9,067 bases of DNA from SMWD01 sp051008895 (GCA_051008895.1 JBPCXI010000219.1:1-9067); one strand, 5' to 3'; shown: positions 1-6,341, numbered from the stretch's first letter. The notes: generated by a model not told the origin, from the sequence alone. Numbers and translations are program-made.

Positions 1-951
1 CTCGTCGATCGACATCCAGGCGTCGTTGCCGTCGCTCGTATACTTGAAGCCCTCGGGCACTTTCGCGCCGCCCTTTATTCTTGCCGGGTCGCTGCTCCAG
101 TTATTAATGAGTGGCAGGATCTTGAAATAGTCCTCGTACTCGTACGTGAAGAACGAGTCTTCCGAGCTGATCATCTGCTCGTGCAACTTTTCGCCGGGTC
201 GAATCCCGATGATCTTCTGCTCGGCGTCCGGTGCGATTGCGCGCGCGACGTCCGCGATCTTCATTGACGGAATCTTCTTGACGTAGGTTTCGCCGCCCTG
301 CATGTCTTCGAACGCGTGCCAGACGAGCCGGACGCCTTCCTCGAGCGAGATCATGAAACGCGTCATGCGGTCGTCCGTAATCGGCAGCACGCCCTTGTCG
401 CGCAATGACAGGAAGAACGGGATGATGGAACCCCGCGAGCCCATCACGTTGCCGTAACGCACGACGCCGAACCGGGTGTCGTGGCCGCCTGCGTACGAGT
501 TTCCGGCGACGAACAGCTTGTCCGATGCGAGCTTCGTGGCGCCGTAGAGATTGATGGGGCTGCTCGCCTTATCTGTCGACAGCGCGACGACACCCTTGAC
601 GCCTTTGTCGATGCATGCATCGATCAGGTTCATCGCACCAACGACATTGGTCTTTACGCATTCGAACGGGTTGTATTCCGCCGTCGGCACGATCTTGGTC
701 GCCGCCGCATGCACGACGTAGTCGACACCGTCCAGCGCCCGGTACAGTCGGTCTCGATCGCGCACGTCGCCGATGAAAAAGCGCACCCGATCTTCGTCCT
801 GAATGCGGTTCGCCATGTCCCATTGCTTCATCTCGTCGCGGGAGTACACGATGATCTTTTGCGGGTTGTATTTGGCCAGCGTCATCGGCAAGAAGGCATT
901 TCCGAACGAGCCGGTACCACCGGTGACGAGAATATTCGAGTTAGTGAGCAT
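1..951 (-). CDS. pseB: UDP-N-acetylglucosamine 4,6-dehydratase (inverting), PseB, 3' end cut off
   Basis: Short-chain dehydrogenase-like enzyme that converts UDP-GlcNAc to the 4-keto-6-deoxy-L-altro sugar, the first step to CMP-pseudaminic acid, used in flagellin or surface glycans. My translation from the ATG at 951 gives 317 residues with no stop before the left edge; the family is usually about 330-345, so only a short C-terminus is missing. Visible: NAD(P)-binding GGTGSFG at residues 11-17, RFFIGDVRD at 57-65, catalytic Thr-Asp-Lys at 126-128, and Tyr136 with Lys140 in LYGATK. The PTAEYNP and RPGEKLHE stretches are also typical of PseB. The related FlaA1/CapD-type dehydratases are larger membrane proteins, so PseB fits better. 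The start lies 2 nt after the wzz stop and has no clear Shine-Dalgarno, which suggests translational coupling. One oddity is HAAATKIVP at 81-89, where HAAALKQVP is usual. The end product (pseudaminic acid or another sugar) depends on genes outside the window. Confidence 0.93.
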   Translation of the reverse strand, partial: MLTNSNILVTGGTGSFGNAFLPMTLAKYNPQKIIVYSRDEMKQWDMANRIQDEDRVRFFIGDVRDRDRLYRALDGVDYVVHAAATKIVPTAEYNPFECVKTNVVGAMNLIDACIDKGVKGVVALSTDKASSPINLYGATKLASDKLFVAGNSYAGGHDTRFGVVRYGNVMGSRGSIIPFFLSLRDKGVLPITDDRMTRFMISLEEGVRLVWHAFEDMQGGETYVKKIPSMKIADVARAIAPDAEQKIIGIRPGEKLHEQMISSEDSFFTYEYEDYFKILPLINNWSSDPARIKGGAKVPEGFKYTSDGNDAWMSIDE

Positions 952-953
952 AG

Positions 954-1922
954 TCAGTCGGCCGCTGAATCGCGGCGGGGAAATATCGAACTCATGAGCA
1001 GTACGACGACGATGCCGACGATTCCGGAAGCCAGTGCGCTTGCGATGAGGATCAGCGCCCGCTGCGGTTTGGCCTTCCGCTCCGGCACGACGGCAGGATC
1101 GACCGTTTTCAGCAGGTACTCGTCGGTGACGTTGGCGAGCATCATTGTCTTCGTTTGCTCTTCGATCAGCTCGAAGAAGACGACCTTGAGGTCCGCGAAG
1201 GACGTGGCCGCGATCTGCGAATTCAGATAATTGATGGCCTGCTGAGCCTCGTCGACTTCGTCCTGCATTACGATTGCATTGATGTCCCGGACCAGCCAGT
1301 CGACCCATTGCCGCGACAACTCGGGCGAGTAGTGCTCCACTGCGACGGTGACGAAGCCCGTGTTCTTATCCTGCATCACGTAGAGGTTGTTCTTGATGAA
1401 TTCTGCGGACGCCTCCTGCAGCGACGGCACCGTCTTCTTCGGCGGGCGAACCTTGCGGACCCATTCACCTTCATCGACGTCGTAGATACTGCCGTCGATG
1501 ATCAGCTCGCCGGTTGCCATGTCCCAGTCTTCCGCGGCCATGACCGGCACGAGCAGATCGTGCCGGTCGATGAAATCAGATATGAACTTCCTCGACCGGA
1601 GTATCTCGAGGCCGAGCGCGGTCTTGTCCTGAGAGCCCCGGGCGCCCAGATCGAAATTCGCGAGCGCCGCCAAGCCGCCGAATTGCGTCGCCAGCGCCGA
1701 CAGTCCCGATGCACCGTCATCCTGATTCGGCGCGAGGATCGCCTCGGACCGGTAAACGTTCGGCAGTATCAGCACGGCAATCAGCGCGATCAGTGTGCCG
1801 GCAAAGCCGATGCCGGCGATGATCCAGCGGCCTTGCCACAGGATCGAGAATAACTGCCGCAAATCCAGTTCCTCGCCGCCCGGTCGGGATCGTCGCATTT
1901 CGGTTTCCGGGCTCGCTGCCAT
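954..1922 (-). CDS. Wzz-family polysaccharide chain-length determinant
   Basis: Inner-membrane polysaccharide co-polymerase that sets chain length of O-antigen or a related glycan made by a Wzy polymerase. From the ATG at 1922 it has 322 residues. Seen: a cytoplasmic N-terminus with ELDLRQLF near residue 18, a first membrane segment at about 33-53, the typical PNVYRSEAILAP after it (54-65), a long periplasmic domain including YSPELSRQWVDWL, a proline-bearing DPAVVPERKAKP near the C-terminus, and a second membrane segment at about 289-314. This two-membrane-segment layout is that of Wzz proteins; no C-terminal kinase domain is present. The frame is open up to an ATG at 2030, but those extra 36 residues do not look like Wzz. 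An ATG at 1898 has a better ribosome site (GGAAA about 6 nt upstream) and would give 314 residues, so the start is uncertain. It forms an operon with pseB directly downstream. Confidence 0.9.
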   Translation of the reverse strand: MAASPETEMRRSRPGGEELDLRQLFSILWQGRWIIAGIGFAGTLIALIAVLILPNVYRSEAILAPNQDDGASGLSALATQFGGLAALANFDLGARGSQDKTALGLEILRSRKFISDFIDRHDLLVPVMAAEDWDMATGELIIDGSIYDVDEGEWVRKVRPPKKTVPSLQEASAEFIKNNLYVMQDKNTGFVTVAVEHYSPELSRQWVDWLVRDINAIVMQDEVDEAQQAINYLNSQIAATSFADLKVVFFELIEEQTKTMMLANVTDEYLLKTVDPAVVPERKAKPQRALILIASALASGIVGIVVVLLMSSIFPRRDSAAD

Positions 1923-1931
1923 GACCGGCGG

Positions 1932-1942
1932 ATTGTAACAAT
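1932..1942 (-). promoter_or_regulatory. Possible -10 element inside an 11-bp palindrome upstream of wzz
   Basis: ATTGT-A-ACAAT is a perfect 5-bp dyad. On the minus strand it contains TACAAT (1937-1932), five of six bases of the sigma70 -10 consensus. No good -35 lies 16-18 bp upstream. Transcription from here would start close to the ATG at 1922, which would favour the wzz start at 1898. The role is inferred only. Confidence 0.25.
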
Positions 1943-2008
1943 GAACGGACCGCGAGACTTCCGGTGAACGCGCCGAGTCGTCGCGCGGGATATACGTAAT
2001 GACCGGTC

Positions 2009-2037
2009 TGGAAATATGGCCCTCGGGCATCTACCAT
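2009..2037 (+). promoter_or_regulatory. Candidate sigma70 promoter for the cytochrome c gene
   Basis: TGGAAA (2009-2014) and TACCAT (2032-2037) each match the -35 and -10 consensus at four of six positions and are 17 bp apart, the preferred spacing. Transcription would start near 2044, leaving a leader of about 70 nt before the ATG at 2116. The match is modest. The divergent spacer 1923-2115 holds no other gene that I can see. Confidence 0.3.
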
Positions 2038-2115
2038 AGCGGCCCCGATGCATTCGAGCCGCGTGCGTCCGCGGCCGACGCCCGGAAATCAACCCTAAGA
2101 TTCAACGAGTTGCAA

Positions 2116-2733
2116 ATGTTTGACCGGAAAGTATTCACGCTATTGGCCGCGTTCCTGCTGGCCGGAAGTTACGTAAACGCCTGGGCAGGCGGCGACGTCG
2201 AGCGCGGTGCGCTGCTGGCCGATACCTGCCTCGGTTGCCACGGCATCAAGGGTTACCGCAATGCCTACCCGTCCTACCGCGTGCCGAAGCTCGGCGGTCT
2301 GGACGAGGAGTACATCGTCATTGCGTTGAAGGGCTACCGCAGCGACATGCGCGGGCACCTGACGATGCAGGCGCAGGCCGCATCGCTCAGCGACCAGGAC
2401 ATGAAAGATATCGCCGCGTATTTCGCCAGCCAGGGGGAGCTCGAGCAAGGCAAGCCGCGCGGCGGCGCGCAAATCGCGCGCGGCCAGGAGAAGGCCGCGG
2501 TCTGTGCCGCGTGTCACGGTCAGAATGGTGTCAGCGCGGCGGGCAACTGGCCCTCGCTGGCGGGTCAGCACGAGGATTACCTGCGCCACGTGCTCGGGCA
2601 GTACAAGTCCGGCGCGCGCAAGGATCCGGTCATGGCGGGCCAGACCATGAATCTGAGCGACGAAGATATCGCCGATCTCGCGGCCTATTTCGCCGCGCTG
2701 CCCGGCCTCTATACGGTCGCGTACGAGAACTGA
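2116..2733 (+). CDS. Periplasmic diheme cytochrome c, c4/c553 type
   Basis: Soluble electron carrier expected in the periplasm, probably passing electrons from the cytochrome bc1 level to a terminal oxidase or another reductase. The protein is 205 residues. It has a signal peptide (Arg4-Lys5, hydrophobic core to about residue 17, likely cleavage around Ala22-Ala24) and two haem-binding motifs, CLGCH at 38-42 and CAACH at 130-134. It is therefore two tandem c-type domains, each ending in the LSD-x-D-(I/M) helix (91-103, 180-192) typical of this family. Likely distal Met ligands are Met84 and Met173 or Met178. The ATG at 2116 is chosen because the signal peptide begins there; the open frame reaches back to 1999 without signal-like sequence. 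No strong Shine-Dalgarno is visible. It is followed after 19 nt by the reductase gene. Cytochrome c4 is the nearest named type, but I cannot prove orthology from sequence alone. Confidence 0.88.
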   Translation: MFDRKVFTLLAAFLLAGSYVNAWAGGDVERGALLADTCLGCHGIKGYRNAYPSYRVPKLGGLDEEYIVIALKGYRSDMRGHLTMQAQAASLSDQDMKDIAAYFASQGELEQGKPRGGAQIARGQEKAAVCAACHGQNGVSAAGNWPSLAGQHEDYLRHVLGQYKSGARKDPVMAGQTMNLSDEDIADLAAYFAALPGLYTVAYEN

Positions 2734-2752
2734 CGCCGGCCGTTGTCCCCAA

Positions 2753-3748
2753 ATGTCGACTACGTTCCGCGCATTCCGCATTCACTCCGAAGACGGTCGC
2801 AAAGTCGACGCCCGGTTCGACGACATCACGCTCGATGACCTGACCGACGGCGATGTCGTCGTGCGCGGCGAATGGTCGAGTATCAATTACAAGGATGCAC
2901 TCGCCGGCACCGGCGCCGGTCGCATCCTGCGCAAGTTCCCGCTCGTCGGCGGGGTCGATATCGCGGGCACCGTTGCCGAGTCGAAAGACCCGCGCTTTGC
3001 GCCGGGCGACGCGGTCGTCGTCAACGGTTGCGGCCTGAGCGAAACTTTTGACGGCGGTTTCGCCGAATATGGCCGCTACCCGGGGGATTTTCTGAATCCG
3101 TTGCCGGCCGGGCTCGACGCGCGCACCGCGATGGCCTACGGCACGGCCGGCTTCACCGCTGCGCTCGCGATCCATCGCATGGAGCACAACGGCCAGGCGC
3201 CCGAGCAGGGCCCGATCGCCGTGAACGGCGCGACCGGCGGCGTCGGCAGCGTCGCGATCGACATGCTCAGCGCGCGCGGCTACGACGTGACGGCGATGAC
3301 GAGCAAGCATACCGCCGACGACTACCTGCGGGAGCTGGGCGCGGCGGATGTCTTGCACATCGACCATGACGACCTCGGCAGCAAGCCGCTCGAGAAAGCG
3401 ATCTGGGCGGGCGCGATCGACAACCTGGGCGGCGACATACTCTCGTGGTTCACGCGCACGACGAAGGGCTACGGCAATATCGCGAGCATCGGGCTGGCCG
3501 CCGGCCTCGAGCTGTCGACCACGGTGATGCCGTTCATCCTGCGCGGCGTCAGCCTGCTCGGCATCAATTCGGTCGAGGTACCGCGCGAACTGCGCATCGA
3601 AGTCTGGAACCGCATCGCGGATGACCTCGCGGCGCCGCATATCAACCGCATTGCGAATCGCGAGATCGGGCTCGCCGAATTGCCGGACGCGCTGCCCGCC
3701 TACATCGAGGCCCGCGTCGTCGGCCGCACGGTCGTCAGGCTCAGCTGA
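2753..3748 (+). CDS. acuI: MDR-family NADPH-dependent oxidoreductase, YhdH/AcuI (acrylyl-CoA reductase) type
   Basis: Zinc-free medium-chain dehydrogenase/reductase, 331 residues; E. coli YhdH is about 324. The YhdH/YhfP subgroup contains AcuI, which reduces acryloyl-CoA to propionyl-CoA with NADPH, a detoxifying step in 3-hydroxypropionate and DMSP breakdown. Subgroup features seen: INYKDALA at 44-51, the following GxGRILRKFPLVGGVDIAGTV stretch to about residue 74, GDAVVVNG near 85-92, the Rossmann loop GATGGVG at 159-165, and a C-terminal VVGRTVVRL. The catalytic and structural zinc ligands of alcohol dehydrogenases are absent, as expected. The start at 2753 lies 19 nt after the cytochrome stop with no clear ribosome site. 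It sits where mnmG often lies, upstream of rsmG. Family assignment is strong; the exact substrate is inferred, and a general quinone or enone reductase role is possible. Confidence 0.85.
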   Translation: MSTTFRAFRIHSEDGRKVDARFDDITLDDLTDGDVVVRGEWSSINYKDALAGTGAGRILRKFPLVGGVDIAGTVAESKDPRFAPGDAVVVNGCGLSETFDGGFAEYGRYPGDFLNPLPAGLDARTAMAYGTAGFTAALAIHRMEHNGQAPEQGPIAVNGATGGVGSVAIDMLSARGYDVTAMTSKHTADDYLRELGAADVLHIDHDDLGSKPLEKAIWAGAIDNLGGDILSWFTRTTKGYGNIASIGLAAGLELSTTVMPFILRGVSLLGINSVEVPRELRIEVWNRIADDLAAPHINRIANREIGLAELPDALPAYIEARVVGRTVVRLS

Positions 3749-3764
3749 GCGTTGCCCGCGCCCC

Positions 3765-3783
3765 GTTCGCTATACTGGCGAAC
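3765..3783 (+). promoter_or_regulatory. rsmG-par promoter candidate: -10 element centred in a perfect 6-bp dyad
   Basis: TATACT (3771-3776) is a five-of-six -10 match and lies between the perfect inverted arms GTTCGC (3765-3770) and GCGAAC (3778-3783). No good -35 is seen 17 bp upstream (AGCGTT at 3748-3753). Transcription would begin near 3783, almost on top of the ATG at 3787. The dyad could be an operator for a repressor or may be chance; no known regulator site is recognised. Confidence 0.45.
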
Positions 3784-3786
3784 ACC

Positions 3787-4467
3787 ATGCTGACAGCAGA
3801 TACCGAACTGGAGGGACGCGTGCGCGCCGGCCTGCAGTCGCTGGACGTGGATCCCGCGGGCGGCGTCAGTGCCGCACTCACACATTTCCTGCTGCTGCTG
3901 GAAAAATGGAACAACGCGTTCAACCTGACGGCGGTGCGCGACCCGCGCGAGATGGTTGCGCGGCACGTGCTTGACTCGCTAACTGCCCGCCCGTTTCTGC
4001 GCGGCGTCTCCGTGCTCGACGTCGGCACCGGCGCCGGCCTGCCCGGCATTCCGCTCGCGCTTGTCGAACCCGAGCGGCAGTTTTTCCTGCTCGATTCCGG
4101 CGGCAAGAAGACGCGTTTCGTGCGCCACGCGATCGGCGAACTCGGCCTCGGCAATGTCGAGGTCGTGCAGGCTCGCGTCGAGGCGTACGTGCCGGCGGAA
4201 CCGTTCGACACGGTGATATGCCGCGCGTTTGCTTCGCTGCGCTTGTTCGTCGACAGTTGCGGTGCGCTGGCCGCCACCGACGGCCGCCTGATTGCAATGA
4301 AGGGCCGGGCGTTGGACGAGGAGGTCGCGAACCTGCCTGCCGACTGGGACGTGGCCGAGCTGGTGCCGCTGACGGTGCCGGGCCTGGCCGGCGAACGGCA
4401 CCTGGTCGTGCTCGAGCGCAAGACCCCGACGAGAAACGATGCGGACGCGGCCGGTCTGGCCCGTTAG
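3787..4467 (+). CDS. rsmG: 16S rRNA (guanine527-N7)-methyltransferase RsmG (GidB)
   Basis: SAM-dependent methyltransferase that makes m7G at position 527 of 16S rRNA in the 530 loop; its loss is known to give low-level streptomycin resistance. The protein is 226 residues; E. coli RsmG is 207. Clear family signatures: KWNNAFNLTAVRDPREM at 40-56, RHVLDSL at 59-65, SAM-binding DVGTGAGLPG at 78-87, LLDSGGKKTRF, the ISRAFASL-like ICRAFASL, and GERHLVVLER near the end. The ATG at 3787 has no ribosome site and would lie about 4 nt from the predicted transcript start. An in-frame GTG at 3820 has a good Shine-Dalgarno at 3809-3815 and would give 215 residues, still within the family's range. It is followed by parA after 31 nt, as in many proteobacteria. 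Confidence 0.95.
   Translation: MLTADTELEGRVRAGLQSLDVDPAGGVSAALTHFLLLLEKWNNAFNLTAVRDPREMVARHVLDSLTARPFLRGVSVLDVGTGAGLPGIPLALVEPERQFFLLDSGGKKTRFVRHAIGELGLGNVEVVQARVEAYVPAEPFDTVICRAFASLRLFVDSCGALAATDGRLIAMKGRALDEEVANLPADWDVAELVPLTVPGLAGERHLVVLERKTPTRNDADAAGLAR
3809..3822 (+). promoter_or_regulatory. Shine-Dalgarno and alternative GTG start inside rsmG
   Basis: TGGAGGG (3809-3815) lies 4 nt before an in-frame GTG at 3820-3822. This is the best ribosome site near the gene's 5' end and favours translation from Val12 of the longer reading. The upstream ATG at 3787 has no comparable site. Confidence 0.45.
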
Positions 4468-4470
4468 AAT
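4465..4470 (+). promoter_or_regulatory. Possible -10 hexamer overlapping the rsmG stop, upstream of parA
   Basis: TAGAAT differs from the -10 consensus TATAAT at one base, and its first three bases are the rsmG stop codon. Transcription would begin about 22 nt before the parA ATG. The -35 region at 17-bp spacing (CGGACG) is poor, so this is a weak call. Confidence 0.22.
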
Positions 4471-4498
4471 CGGAAGCGGGGTTATTGGCGGTCGGAAC

Positions 4499-5293
4499 AT
4501 GGGCGACATCATCGCGGTCACGAACCAGAAGGGCGGCGTCGGCAAGACGACGACCTGCGTGAATCTTGCCGCGTCGCTGGCGGCCGAAGACCGGCGCGTG
4601 CTGGTCGTCGATCTCGATCCGCAGGGCAATGCGACGACCGGCTGCGGTGTCGACCGGGAGTCTCTGGAGCACACGACCTGCGACATGTTGCTCGGCGATG
4701 CGCTCGCGAAAGACACGATCCTGCAGGTCGAAAAAGGCGGGTTCTGGATCCTGCCGGGCAACGCGGACCTGACTGTCGCCGAGGTGCGGCTGCTACAGGA
4801 GATCGGCCGCGAGATGCGCCTGCGCCAGGCACTCGAGCCGGTCGCCGGGCTCTACGACTACGTGCTGATCGACTGCCCGCCGACGATCAACATGCTGACA
4901 CTGAACGCTTTGACCGCCGCGAGCGGCGCGCTGATACCGATACAGTGTGAGTACTACGCGCTCGAGGGGCTGTCCGCGCTGCTCGAGACCGTAAAGCAGG
5001 TGCGCAACACGGTGAATCACACCCTCGAGATCCGCGGCCTGCTGCGCACGATGTACGACCCGCGCAACAAACTCGCGCAAGAGGTTTCGGAGCAGCTGCT
5101 GCATCACTTCGGCGATCGTGTGTACAAGACCGTGATTCCGCGCAACGTACGCCTGGCCGAGGCGCCGAGTTTCGGCGTGCCGGCGCTGCTGCATGACCGG
5201 AATTCGCGGGGCGCGAAGGCGTATTCCGCGTTGGCGCGCGAGGTGATCGAACGCGATACCGCGAGTGCCGCCGCGCTCGCGAATTCGGGCTAG
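4499..5293 (+). CDS. parA: Chromosome-partitioning ATPase ParA (Soj)
   Basis: Deviant-Walker ATPase that binds DNA non-specifically as an ATP dimer and, with ParB bound at parS, moves the chromosome origin regions apart. The protein is 264 residues, typical of the short chromosomal Soj/ParA class without an N-terminal DNA-binding domain. Seen: deviant Walker A KGGVGKTT at 11-18 with the signature Lys11, the switch motif VVDLDPQGNAT at 36-46, and Walker B VLIDCPP at 122-128. PIQCEYYALEGLSAL and the C-terminal IPRNVRLAEAPSFG are also typical. The ATG at 4499 begins right at the first beta strand (MGDIIAVTNQKGG) and is preferred over an in-frame ATG at 4439 that would overlap rsmG. The ribosome site is weak. 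It lies 31 nt after rsmG and 54 nt before parB; the three are probably co-transcribed at least in part. Confidence 0.96.
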   Translation: MGDIIAVTNQKGGVGKTTTCVNLAASLAAEDRRVLVVDLDPQGNATTGCGVDRESLEHTTCDMLLGDALAKDTILQVEKGGFWILPGNADLTVAEVRLLQEIGREMRLRQALEPVAGLYDYVLIDCPPTINMLTLNALTAASGALIPIQCEYYALEGLSALLETVKQVRNTVNHTLEIRGLLRTMYDPRNKLAQEVSEQLLHHFGDRVYKTVIPRNVRLAEAPSFGVPALLHDRNSRGAKAYSALAREVIERDTASAAALANSG

Positions 5294-5296
5294 AAT
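5291..5296 (+). promoter_or_regulatory. Possible -10 hexamer overlapping the parA stop, upstream of parB
   Basis: TAGAAT again includes the stop codon, here of parA (TAG at 5291-5293), in the same arrangement as at the end of rsmG. The -35 region at standard spacing (CCGCCG) is not convincing. A transcript from here would have a leader of about 45 nt before the parB ATG, including its strong ribosome site. Confidence 0.22.
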
Positions 5297-5347
5297 GCCG
5301 ACACGAGACGACAGGACAACACCGCACAGGGACGACCGGAGGCTTAC

Positions 5348-6274
5348 ATGAGCGCCAAGAAGACCGGATTGGGGAAGGGACTCGACGCACTGCTGGGCGA
5401 CATCGACCTCGCGCCGACGCCGACGCTGACGGAAGCGGCGGCGCCGCTGCCACCCGACGCGCCGGATACGCTCGACGGGGCACTGCGGCAGATTCCGGTC
5501 GACCTGCTGCGACGCGGGACCTACCAGCCACGCCAGGATATGAAGACCGACGCGCTCGAGGAGCTCGCGGACTCGATCAGGGAGCAGGGCCTCGTGCAGC
5601 CGATCGTCGTGCGCCCGGTCGGGGAGAAGGACGCGTCCGGCGCCCGGCAGTACGAGATCGTCGCCGGCGAGCGCCGCTGGCGCGCGGCGCAGCTGGCCGG
5701 CCTCGCCAATATTCCCGCCATTGTTCGTGACATTCCGGACTCATCGGCCATAGCGGTCGCGCTGATCGAGAACATCCAGCGAGAGAACCTGAATCCGCTC
5801 GAAGAATCCGGGGGGCTGCGCCGCCTGATCGACGAGTTCGAGATGACCCACCAGCAGGCTGCGGATGCAGTCGGCCGCTCGCGCACCGCGGTCAGCAACC
5901 TGCTGCGGCTGCTCGATCTGTGCGACGCGGCCAAGCAGCGATTGCAGTCCGGTGAGCTCGAGATGGGCCATGCCCGGGCGCTGCTGTCGATTCTGGACGA
6001 CGCGAAGCAGGCCGAGGTCGCGGCCCAGGTCGCGGCCAAACGGCTGTCAGTGCGCGAGACCGAGGCGCTGGTCAAGCGCATATTGAAGGGCGACAAGCCG
6101 GCACAGGGCGGGGCGAAGAAGCTCGATCCGGACATCCGTCGGCTGCAGGATGACCTGTCGGACCGCCTCGGGGCGCGGGTCCAGATTCAGCACGGCGGCA
6201 AGGGGCGCGGCAAGCTCGTCGTGACCTACAATAGCCTCGATGAACTCGACGGGATTCTCGCCCACATTCAGTAG
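5348..6274 (+). CDS. parB: Chromosome-partitioning protein ParB (Spo0J)
   Basis: CTP-dependent DNA clamp that loads at parS sites near the origin, spreads, and stimulates ParA ATPase. The protein is 308 residues, usual for the family. Domains in order: an N-terminal ParA-contact peptide GLGKGLDALLG (residues 7-17); an acidic, Pro/Ala-rich linker (about 18-45); the nuclease-like fold with QPRQ, the CTP-binding GERRWRA at 107-113 and ENIQRENLNP at 141-150; a helix-turn-helix at about 166-189 (THQQAADAVGRSRTAVSNLLRLL); and a C-terminal dimer domain after about 255. The start is well supported by GGAGG at 5338-5342, 5 nt before the ATG. The stop codon lies in the first unit of a short tandem repeat. 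No parS-like sequence (core related to GTTTCACGTGAAAC) was noticed by eye in the window. Confidence 0.96.
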   Translation: MSAKKTGLGKGLDALLGDIDLAPTPTLTEAAAPLPPDAPDTLDGALRQIPVDLLRRGTYQPRQDMKTDALEELADSIREQGLVQPIVVRPVGEKDASGARQYEIVAGERRWRAAQLAGLANIPAIVRDIPDSSAIAVALIENIQRENLNPLEESGGLRRLIDEFEMTHQQAADAVGRSRTAVSNLLRLLDLCDAAKQRLQSGELEMGHARALLSILDDAKQAEVAAQVAAKRLSVRETEALVKRILKGDKPAQGGAKKLDPDIRRLQDDLSDRLGARVQIQHGGKGRGKLVVTYNSLDELDGILAHIQ

Positions 6275-6312
6275 GATCCAGATTCAGTAGGCTCCACCTT
6301 CAATAGGCTAAG
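6266..6312 (+). repeat. Three-unit imperfect tandem repeat across the parB stop
   Basis: Three units start at 6266, 6282 and 6299: ATTCAGTAGGATCCAG, ATTCAGTAGGCTCCACC and TTCAATAGGCTAAG. The first contains the last sense codons and the stop of parB. A TAG recurs every 16 nt (6272, 6288, 6304), so it falls in a different frame each time. It looks like slippage or local duplication; no function is known. Confidence 0.6.
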
Positions 6313-6341
6313 TCGCCGGGGTCGCCGTCACTACGCGACTT
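6310..6341. repeat. 7-bp perfect inverted repeat touching the atp -35 box
   Basis: AAGTCGC (6310-6316) is perfectly complementary to GCGACTT (6335-6341) across an 18-nt loop. The right arm overlaps the first two bases of the putative -35 hexamer. No T-run follows, so it is not an intrinsic terminator. It could be an operator half-site pair, a weak parB 3' hairpin, or chance. Confidence 0.35.

Noticed and set aside
481..1853. Plus-strand open frames of 232-249 codons opposite pseB and wzz
   Set aside because: The minus-strand frames carry full PseB and Wzz signatures; the plus-strand ones are low-information shadows.
2630..3640. Long minus-strand open frame (336 codons) opposite the reductase gene
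   Set aside because: Shadow of the AcuI-type gene; Arg/Ala/Asp-rich with no motif.
3752..3776. TTGCCC (3752-3757) as -35 partner of TATACT (3771-3776)
   Set aside because: The spacing is only 13 bp, too short for a normal sigma70 promoter.
3741..4761. Several minus-strand frames opposite rsmG and parA
   Set aside because: They overlap each other and two well-identified genes, are Arg/Ser/Pro rich, and have no motif.
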